Below are positions 26,481 to 32,683 of a DNA stretch of 32,683 nucleotides, piece by piece; the first letter of the stretch is position 1, and each line of letters starts with the position of its first letter. The stretch comes from Bacteroidales bacterium (GTDB lineage Bacteria; Bacteroidota; Bacteroidia; Bacteroidales; Paludibacteraceae). Under the pieces are notes generated by a model. That model was given only the letters and a program-made list of their open reading frames with translations, made no database searches and was not told where the DNA came from. Made by a program: the position numbers and the translations under genes. The stretch lies in NCBI GenBank assembly GCA_012837935.1, contig DUQG01000011.1, positions 1 to 32,683 of the forward strand. Direction: 5' to 3'.

Positions 26481-29405
26481 TCAATCAAACAGCGTCATTT
26501 GACCCGTAATATCATCAAGAATCCTTTTCTGGTCGATTTTATCTTGTTTCTTTTCTTTCAAAACTTTATCGAGATAAGATTCTTTCGGTTTTTGTTTCTC
26601 TTTTTTTGCTGATTCAGGCTTTTCAGATTCTCCTTCTTCTTTACTATCTCCAGTATCATTCTCTTCTTTTATTAGCTTATCTTCGGAATCTTCACTTTCA
26701 GACTTTGGACTTTCCTCTAAAACATCATTATTCACTTCATTATCATTATCATTACCATTACCATTTTCCGTCATTTCCTCGTCCTCGTTCTTGTCTTCAG
26801 TTTCCTTTTCCGGTTTAAAACGAATCGGCTCTAACTCATTGATGGTTTCCACTTCGAAAGTTGTAAGACGTTTTCCACGAGCCTTGAAACCTTTCACACC
26901 AATAAATTCCTCTGCGTCAATTTCTAAAGGTTCTCTATGCTCATCAGCACCGCCAAACACAACTTCCACTCTCGGATAGGTTTTTCCGGAAATCAACATC
27001 ATTTTCGAATCCGGATTATCACCCAAGAAATTCTGTGGTTTATCCGACGGTTCCAATTGGAACCGTTTCAAGTAGTAGAATTTCTGATTGGCATCCCAAA
27101 GAGCTACTGTCCAAACTTTGTCCGGATTGTATTTTTTTACCGTAAGAATATTACTTTCAAAGTGATTGCTCAAGTCAAAACTTGTAGTGCGATAGTTACC
27201 GTCTGTTGTGATAACCAACACCAAATCATCGCTTAAAAATTCGCCTAAGAAGTCGCCTCTATCGTCGTAATTTAGTCGCATCACATCACGGTCAAACCAA
27301 ACTTTGCGTCCGCCAAGCGTAGAACCGCCTTTCTGCTTCAATGTAATTCGATGCACATCATTTTTCGTCAAAATATTTCCTTGAGCACTGCGTCCTTTGA
27401 TGGCAATATCACTAAAACATTTCTCTATAACCAAGTTTCTTAATCTCGGTTTCGGCTTAAGCGTTACACGAATCACCTCAGCCTCCGCATTCGGATTGGC
27501 ACTGAAATACATTATACGCGAACCCGGTGTTTCTTTGGTAAGGTCGTACTCTCTATCACGAGTTACACCCGTTACAGCAAAACGTTTAATATAATGAGGA
27601 CCGGATTTCCCGTCGCGATAAACCACGTTGTAAATAGTCCGCTTATCATCTCTCTTGAATACATTTATGTAGAGAATATTCTTGCCGACAAAGATTTTTT
27701 CCGCCACCTTTACCACTTTGTATGTTCCGTCCTTAAAGAATACAATAATATCATCTATCGAAGAACAGTTACAGACAAATTCATCTTTTTTCAGTCCCGT
27801 ACCGATAAATCCTTCCTCGTGGTTTACATAAAGTTTTTCGTTAGCCTCCACCACTTTTGCAGCAATAATGGTATCGAAACTGCGAATTTCCGTTTTTCTC
27901 GGATAATTCTTTCCGTATTTTTCTTTCAAATTTTGGAACCAAAAAATGGCAAATTCCACCAAATTTTTAAGATTATATTCCAGTTCTTTGAGTTTTTTCT
28001 GAATGCCGATAATCGTATCGTCTGCTTTTTTTGAATCAAACTTCGTAATACGAACCATCTTAATATCAAGAAGTTTCAGAATATCCTCACGGGTTACTTC
28101 ACGAATAAAGTCTTTTTTGAACGGTTCCAATCGCTTGTCGATATGCTTAACCACCTCATCTTGCGATGTACTTTCCTCAAATTCCTTATCTTTATAAATC
28201 CGATTTTCGATAAATATCTTTTCGAGTGTAACAAAAAAGAGTTGTTCCAGCAGTTCGTCACGCTGAATTTCAAGTTCCAACTTCAACAAGTCTTTTGTGT
28301 GGTCGGTACTTATTCTAAGCAACTCGCTTACACCGATAAAACGCGGTTTATTATTGTGAATCACACAGCAGTTAGGCGAAATACTTGCCTCGCAACCCGT
28401 GAAAGCGTAAAGCGCATCAATCGTCTTATCAGACGATGCTCCGGGCGCTAAATGCACAAGGATTTCCACCTCTTGCGCTGTATTGTCATCCACTTTGCGG
28501 ATTTTAATTTTACCCTTATCACTCGCGCGGATAATGCTGTCAATCAGCTTGGATGTGTCTGTTCCGAAAGGCAACTCGCTAATCACCAACGTTTTATTAT
28601 CTATCTTTCCAATTTTAGCACGAACTTTCACCGAACCGCCTCGTTCACCATCGTTGTACTTGCTTACGTCAATGCTTCCGCCTGTCTGAAAATCAGGGTA
28701 AAGTTCAAAATCCTCACCACGCAAGTGAGCAATAGCAGCATCAATAATTTCATTAAAGTTGTGCGGTAAAATCTTGGAATTCAGACCCACGGCAATTCCT
28801 TCCACACCTTGCGCAAGTAACAATGGAAATTTGATAGGAAGTGCCACAGGCTCTTTATTTCGTCCATCGTAGGAAGGTTTCCACTCGGTTGTTTTTGGAT
28901 TAAATACCGTTTCAAGTGCAAATTTCGACAAACGCGCTTCAATGTAACGCGGTGCTGCCGCACCATCGCCGGTAAGGATATTTCCCCAATTTCCTTGGCA
29001 GTCAATCAGCAGGTCTTTCTGTCCCAATTGCACCAATGCATCACCAATAGAGGCATCGCCGTGCGGGTGAAACTGCATTGTATGTCCCACGATATTCGCC
29101 ACTTTATTGTAACGTCCATCATCCAGTCGCTTCATTGCATGCAAAATACGACGCTGAACAGGTTTTAGTCCATCATAAATATCCGGCACCGCACGTTCCA
29201 AAATCACATAGGAAGCATAGTCCAAAAACCAAGTTTGGTACATGCCGGAAAGGTGGTGCTTTACCACACTATCCTCAGATATTTTGGGAATTATGTATTT
29301 CGAGTGCGCTTCTTCTTCGGAAACCTCCATGTTTTCATCTTTATCAACTACTTCATCCGCGAGATTTTTCTCCTCCATCTCGTTTATTTCATCCTCTTTA
29401 GCCAT
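26481..29405 (-). CDS. parC: DNA topoisomerase IV subunit A (ParC-type), with long acidic tail
   Basis: A 974-residue type IIA topoisomerase subunit that cuts and rejoins DNA with its partner ATPase subunit to unlink chromosomes. The catalytic Tyr154 lies in AAPRYIEARLS; the quinolone-determining segment reads QFHPHGDASIGDALVQLGQ, with Ala118 at the place of GyrA Ser83. The C-terminal beta-propeller lacks the GyrA box QRRGGKG (the similar place reads LKQKGGSTLGGRK), which favours topoisomerase IV over gyrase. Unusual parts are an acidic N-terminal extension (about 1-35) and a disordered acidic, Asn/Asp/Glu-rich tail (about 860-974) that ends in KKQDKIDQKRILDDITGQMTLFD. No parE is adjacent in the window. 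The -7 element at 29501-29508 may drive it. Confidence 0.92.
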   Translation of the reverse strand: MAKEDEINEMEEKNLADEVVDKDENMEVSEEEAHSKYIIPKISEDSVVKHHLSGMYQTWFLDYASYVILERAVPDIYDGLKPVQRRILHAMKRLDDGRYNKVANIVGHTMQFHPHGDASIGDALVQLGQKDLLIDCQGNWGNILTGDGAAAPRYIEARLSKFALETVFNPKTTEWKPSYDGRNKEPVALPIKFPLLLAQGVEGIAVGLNSKILPHNFNEIIDAAIAHLRGEDFELYPDFQTGGSIDVSKYNDGERGGSVKVRAKIGKIDNKTLVISELPFGTDTSKLIDSIIRASDKGKIKIRKVDDNTAQEVEILVHLAPGASSDKTIDALYAFTGCEASISPNCCVIHNNKPRFIGVSELLRISTDHTKDLLKLELEIQRDELLEQLFFVTLEKIFIENRIYKDKEFEESTSQDEVVKHIDKRLEPFKKDFIREVTREDILKLLDIKMVRITKFDSKKADDTIIGIQKKLKELEYNLKNLVEFAIFWFQNLKEKYGKNYPRKTEIRSFDTIIAAKVVEANEKLYVNHEEGFIGTGLKKDEFVCNCSSIDDIIVFFKDGTYKVVKVAEKIFVGKNILYINVFKRDDKRTIYNVVYRDGKSGPHYIKRFAVTGVTRDREYDLTKETPGSRIMYFSANPNAEAEVIRVTLKPKPRLRNLVIEKCFSDIAIKGRSAQGNILTKNDVHRITLKQKGGSTLGGRKVWFDRDVMRLNYDDRGDFLGEFLSDDLVLVITTDGNYRTTSFDLSNHFESNILTVKKYNPDKVWTVALWDANQKFYYLKRFQLEPSDKPQNFLGDNPDSKMMLISGKTYPRVEVVFGGADEHREPLEIDAEEFIGVKGFKARGKRLTTFEVETINELEPIRFKPEKETEDKNEDEEMTENGNGNDNDNEVNNDVLEESPKSESEDSEDKLIKEENDTGDSKEEGESEKPESAKKEKQKPKESYLDKVLKEKKQDKIDQKRILDDITGQMTLFD

Positions 29406-29500
29406 AAAAAAATTACAGTTTCAAACCCTTTTTCAGGAATACTAAATTTATAAAATATTAAAATGACAGCCATATCTGCTTGAAAATGGCTATCGACCCA

Positions 29501-29540
29501 CAAAGTTACACAAAAAATTCAAAAAAAATAAGTACCTTTG
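29501..29540. promoter_or_regulatory. Divergent -7 promoter elements, parC and barrel protein
   Basis: On the minus strand 29501-29508 reads TAACTTTG and faces parC; on the plus strand 29533-29540 reads TACCTTTG and faces the barrel-protein gene at 29591. Both match TAnnTTTG and lie 24 bp apart. Neither has a clear -33 box. Confidence 0.5.
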
Positions 29541-29590
29541 TGCTTGTTTACAGAAATTAAGCTAAAACTTATCAACACCTAAGCCATAAA

Positions 29591-30187
29591 ATGAAGTCGA
29601 AAATTATCGTATTTACAATTATTACATTGCTTTCTGTAGCTGCTTTTGGGCAGAATTCAGAAAAAGGAAGTATTGGGATTTCATATACACCTTTTGGGAA
29701 ATATTCGTTTTTAGACAGTAAAAAGAGTACTGATTTACAAGTTGATTTTCAGAAATATACGGCTGTTGGTATTAATTATTTAATGCCTATTAACAAGTCT
29801 TTCTGTCTGGAAACAGGCGTGGAATACAATCTTGTCAAGCTGAAAACTTTCACGGATACAAATACGATTTTTGCAAATGACACAAGTTTTTCCACGTTCT
29901 CGATGATTGAAATTCCACTGGCTTTTAGAGCAAATTTTGCCGACATTTTGTTTTTTACAAGCGGTGTTTTGTTTGATTTTGACATGAATAGCTATGCGCC
30001 CATTTCCAAACAAAGCGGGGTAGGACTGATGGCTGGTTTGGGATTAAATTACGATTTCAAAATGGGTTTATCTCTTTATGCCAATCCATTTGTCAAACTT
30101 CATTCGCTTATTCCATTTGGAAATTGGGAAAATCATCAACGACTTATCGATGCCGGGGTTAGAGTAGGCATAATGTATCGGCTTTAA
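29591..30187 (+). CDS. Outer-membrane beta-barrel (porin-like) protein
   Basis: A 198-residue exported protein: a signal peptide (MKSKIIVFTIITLLSVAAFGQ, cleavage near residue 20-21) and a mature part of alternating strands with many aromatic residues (for example SIGISYTPFGKYSF, FCLETGVEYNLVKL, AGLGLNYDFKMGLSLYANPFVKL), ending VGIMYRL. The size and pattern fit an eight-stranded outer-membrane barrel of the porin-family/OmpA-like group. It has its own -7 element and is separated from glyQS by a repeat-rich spacer. Specific function cannot be read. Confidence 0.75.
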   Translation: MKSKIIVFTIITLLSVAAFGQNSEKGSIGISYTPFGKYSFLDSKKSTDLQVDFQKYTAVGINYLMPINKSFCLETGVEYNLVKLKTFTDTNTIFANDTSFSTFSMIEIPLAFRANFADILFFTSGVLFDFDMNSYAPISKQSGVGLMAGLGLNYDFKMGLSLYANPFVKLHSLIPFGNWENHQRLIDAGVRVGIMYRL

Positions 30188-30244
30188 ATATCTTTTGACA
30201 GCAACAAAAGATATTGTTCGATAATAACAAAAGATATTGTTTGA
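30188..30244. repeat. Three copies of an ATATCTTTTG / CAAAAGATAT motif
   Basis: One inverted copy (atatcttttg, 30188-30197) is followed by two direct copies of 'aacaaaagatattgt(t)' at 30203-30221 and 30226-30244, which match over 19 nt with one difference and have a period of 23 bp. They start at the stop of the barrel-protein gene. They could be regulator sites or a decayed terminator. Confidence 0.65.
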
Positions 30245-30302
30245 CAGTACATTTATTTCTTTCAGAATAAGTTTTTGATAATACTATTATGGAAAAGACA
30301 AA

Positions 30303-30380
30303 CATTAAGATTTTTAAGGAATTAAGAAACATTAAGACACTCTTAATGAAACTCTTAACTAAATCTTAACTTCTTAATGG
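30303..30380. repeat. TTAAG/CTTAA-rich leader region before glyQS
   Basis: An AT-rich stretch with many alternating ttaag and cttaa words, including a perfect 8-bp hairpin CATTAAGA / TCTTAATG with loop cac (30330-30348). Several alternative stems are possible because the word and its complement recur. No -7 element of the TAnnTTTG type was found between here and the ATG at 30431. Confidence 0.55.
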
Positions 30381-30430
30381 TAAGTAATACAGTAATTTTT
30401 TAACAAGAAAACTAAAATTTTTTACACAAT

Positions 30431-31981
30431 ATGAGTACACAAAGTGATGTATTTAAAAAATTAATCGCTCACAGTAAGGAATACGGTTTTGTGTTTCCGT
30501 CGAGCGAGATTTATGATGGATTAGGTGCCGTATATGATTACGGACAAAACGGTGTTGAACTGAAAAACAACATTAAAAAATATTGGTGGGACAGCATGGT
30601 GCTGCTTAACGAAAATGTGGTGGGAATTGATGCTGCTATTTTTATGCACCCGACCACTTGGAAAGCTTCCGGTCACGTGGATGCATTTAACGACCCGCTG
30701 ATTGACAACAAAGACAGTAAAAAACGCTACCGTGCCGATGTGCTTATCGAAGAACTTCTTGCTAAATACGATGAAAAAATTGATAGGGAAGTAGAAAAGG
30801 CAAAAAAACGTTTCGGGGAAAGTTTTGATGAAAAAATGTATCGCGAAACCAATCCGCGTGTACTTGAAAATCAGGCGAAACGCGATGAAATTCACGCTCG
30901 TTTTGTAAAGGCGCTAAATGATAATGATTTGGACGAACTGCGTCAAATTATCGTGGATAATGAGATTGTTTGTCCAATAAGCGGCACAAGAAATTGGACG
31001 GATGTGCGTCAGTTTAACCTGATGTTCTCTACTGAAATGGGTTCAACCGCAGAAGGTTCAACAAAAATTTATCTTCGTCCGGAAACAGCACAAGGTATTT
31101 TTGTAAACTACCTAAATGTGCAAAAAACAGGACGAATGAGAATTCCGTTCGGTATTGCACAAATCGGAAAAGCCTTTAGAAACGAGATTGTTGCACGTCA
31201 GTTTATTTTCCGTATGCGTGAATTTGAGCAGATGGAAATGCAGTTTTTCGTTCGTCCGGGCGAAGAAATAGAATGGTTTGAACATTGGAAAGATATTCGT
31301 CTGAAATGGCATAAAGCACTCGGAATGGGTGAGCATAAATATCGCTTCCACGACCACGACAAGCTGGCTCATTACGCCAATGCTGCCACGGATATTGAGT
31401 TTGAAATGCCGTTTGGTTTCAAAGAAGTGGAAGGCATCCACTCTCGTACGGATTACGATTTATCTCAACACGAGAAATTCTCAGGAAAAAATATTAAATA
31501 CTTTGACCCTGAACTAAACCAATCGTATGTTCCTTACGTGGTAGAAACTTCTATCGGTGTGGACCGTATGTTCCTTTCTATTATGGCAGGCGCTTATACA
31601 GAAGAAGAGCTTGAAGGTGGTGATAGCCGTGTAGTATTGAAATTTCATCCGGCATTGGCGCCTGTAAAAGCAGCTATTTTGCCGCTTGTAAGAAAAGACG
31701 GACTACCTGAAAAAGCTCGTGAAATAATGGACGAACTGAAATTTGATTTTAAATGCGTGTATGACGAAAAAGACAGTATCGGGAAACGCTACCGTCGTCA
31801 GGATGCAGTGGGAACACCGTTCTGTATTACTGTGGATCATCAAACGCTGGAAGATAATATGGTTACCATTCGCTACCGCGACAGCATGGAACAAGACCGT
31901 GTAGCTATCAGCGACCTACACAAAATCATTGACGAACAGGTTAATATGAAAAACTTGTTTAAAAAAATTGTAACAGAATAA
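30431..31981 (+). CDS. glyQS: Glycyl-tRNA synthetase, single-chain class II type
   Basis: A 516-residue cytoplasmic enzyme that charges tRNA-Gly with glycine using ATP; it is the homodimeric alpha2 type, not the alpha/beta type of E. coli. Seen in order: N-terminal block YGFVFPSSEIYDGLGAVYDYG; motif 2 with the ATP-binding arginine (AFRNEIVARQFIFRMREFEQMEMQFF, about residues 247-273); motif 3 (SIGVDRMFLSIM, about 371-382); and the anticodon-binding domain (about 395-510), with GTPFCITVDHQTLEDN and IRYRDSMEQDRV. The frame is complete. It is monocistronic, with a repeat-rich leader upstream and a strong terminator downstream. Confidence 0.97.
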   Translation: MSTQSDVFKKLIAHSKEYGFVFPSSEIYDGLGAVYDYGQNGVELKNNIKKYWWDSMVLLNENVVGIDAAIFMHPTTWKASGHVDAFNDPLIDNKDSKKRYRADVLIEELLAKYDEKIDREVEKAKKRFGESFDEKMYRETNPRVLENQAKRDEIHARFVKALNDNDLDELRQIIVDNEIVCPISGTRNWTDVRQFNLMFSTEMGSTAEGSTKIYLRPETAQGIFVNYLNVQKTGRMRIPFGIAQIGKAFRNEIVARQFIFRMREFEQMEMQFFVRPGEEIEWFEHWKDIRLKWHKALGMGEHKYRFHDHDKLAHYANAATDIEFEMPFGFKEVEGIHSRTDYDLSQHEKFSGKNIKYFDPELNQSYVPYVVETSIGVDRMFLSIMAGAYTEEELEGGDSRVVLKFHPALAPVKAAILPLVRKDGLPEKAREIMDELKFDFKCVYDEKDSIGKRYRRQDAVGTPFCITVDHQTLEDNMVTIRYRDSMEQDRVAISDLHKIIDEQVNMKNLFKKIVTE

Positions 31982-32001
31982 TAGACACAAAATTTTATCA
32001 T

Positions 32002-32039
32002 AAAAAAGTGGATGTCTCAGAACGGACATCCACTTTTTT
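32002..32039. terminator. Bidirectional intrinsic terminator between glyQS and the secreted-protein gene
   Basis: A perfect 15-bp stem (AAAAAAGTGGATGTC / GACATCCACTTTTTT) with an 8-nt loop, followed by gttttt. The flanking A and T runs allow it to stop both converging transcripts. Confidence 0.9.
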
Positions 32040-32057
32040 GTTTTTATAGTTTTATCA

Positions 32058-32683
32058 CTATCTCACAACTATTTTCTGTGACCCAACATCTTCATTCCTA
32101 TACATTTTAATTATGTATATACCCGGAACTAGAATTGGCACTTCTTCTCTATTTGAACTCACTTTATTTATATAAACAACTTTTCCGGTTACGTCAATCA
32201 CTTTAATATCCCAGCCTGTAGCATTCTCAATTATGATTTTACGTTGCGTAACATAGGTGTTAATATTATAACGGGATAAATCTTTCAAGTCTGTTGTCAG
32301 ATTGAAGTTAGCTGTTAATGTTCTATCTTTTTCAACAATAAATTCATAAACCGAATCAGTGAAAACTACTGAACCATTTTCTGTCCAACCTGTGAAAACA
32401 TATCCGCCATAGGCTATAGCGGTTACTGTACATGATGTGCCCGATTCATAACTACCGCCACCTGTTACCGTTCCACCTTCCATAGGATTGGCTGATACGG
32501 AAACTGTATAGGAAGGTGCGGGACAATCTACCGTTTTTACACTAAATGTGTTTTCGGAAACATACGCATCAAGTGCATAACAGGTGGATTTAACTACGTT
32601 AGTTATATTAGTTGATTGAGGACTACCGTCTTTGCTGAAAATAATATTGACTATTTTAATCGAAGAGTCAAAGGTATAAGAAG
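32058..32683 (-). CDS. C-terminal part of a T9SS-secreted protein with an InlB B-type repeat (cut by window edge)
   Basis: The frame stays open from the stop at 32058 to the right edge, giving at least 208 residues; the Met at 32483 is internal and not the start. The visible part has a beta-rich segment (IKIVNIIFSKDGSPQS... CPAPSYTVSVSANP), a repeat of the divergent InlB B type (MEGGTVTGGGSYESG...YGGYVFTGWTENG...KDRTLTANF), and a T9SS type A sorting domain (about the last 70 residues: VIDVTGKVVYINKV...PGIYIIKMYRN...KIVVR). Such proteins are exported through the type IX system to the cell surface or medium. The catalytic or binding part lies outside the window, so the function is unknown. Confidence 0.85.
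   Translation of the reverse strand, partial: SYTFDSSIKIVNIIFSKDGSPQSTNITNVVKSTCYALDAYVSENTFSVKTVDCPAPSYTVSVSANPMEGGTVTGGGSYESGTSCTVTAIAYGGYVFTGWTENGSVVFTDSVYEFIVEKDRTLTANFNLTTDLKDLSRYNINTYVTQRKIIIENATGWDIKVIDVTGKVVYINKVSSNREEVPILVPGIYIIKMYRNEDVGSQKIVVR

Noticed and set aside
30241-30295. Sigma-70-like TTGACA and TATTAT words upstream of glyQS
   Set aside because: The spacing is far beyond 17 bp, and Bacteroidota promoters use TTTG/TAnnTTTG instead.

Overview
The window looks like chromosomal DNA of a member of the Bacteroidota, most likely class Bacteroidia (a Bacteroidales relative such as Paludibacter, Dysgonomonas or Petrimonas; the genus is a guess). The evidence is: AT-rich spacers carrying the Bacteroidota -7 promoter element TAnnTTTG; exported proteins ending in type IX secretion (T9SS) C-terminal sorting domains; a GldF homologue; a DUF4105 protein; LacZ-type GH2 enzymes with lipid-free signal peptides; and a topoisomerase IV subunit A of the long-tailed Bacteroidota type. 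I saw no tRNA, rRNA, CRISPR array, insertion sequence or prophage.

Layout. (1) 45-4647, all on the minus strand: two tandem, clearly homologous MFS transporters, a small outer-membrane barrel protein, and three short AT-rich membrane-protein genes, tightly packed and possibly one transcript. (2) 4984-13192: an exported LacZ-type beta-galactosidase (plus) converges on a very large multidomain T9SS-exported sialidase (minus), with a shared terminator between them. The sialidase gene is bracketed by two copies of one short palindromic repeat. (3) 13590-15576: an overlapping pair of bacterial PH-domain membrane proteins of the YdbS/YdbT type. (4) 15634-19996, minus: a DUF4105 membrane protein with a Cys/His pair, followed 19 bp later by a second LacZ-type beta-galactosidase. 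(5) 20235-26446, plus: a Crp/Fnr-type regulator, a TPR protein, a gldF-like ABC permease without gldG beside it, surE, a small membrane protein and lpxB. (6) 26481-32683: topoisomerase IV subunit A (minus), an outer-membrane barrel protein (plus), glycyl-tRNA synthetase (plus), and the C-terminal end of a T9SS-secreted protein cut by the window edge (minus).

Function. The middle of the window is an exported glycan-degrading set. A sialidase would remove terminal sialic acid and two GH2 enzymes would then remove exposed beta-galactose, as on mucin-type glycans or sialyl-lactose; this is inference from enzyme families. No SusC/SusD pair is present, so it is not a classical polysaccharide utilisation locus. 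The right half is mostly envelope and housekeeping genes (lipid A synthesis, nucleotidase, topoisomerase, tRNA charging).

No unmistakable new defence or mobile system was seen. The less ordinary items are the DUF4105-LacZ linkage, the repeat pair flanking the sialidase, the three-gene small membrane cluster with a GC-richer leader, the orphan gldF, and the repeat-rich leader before glycyl-tRNA synthetase.
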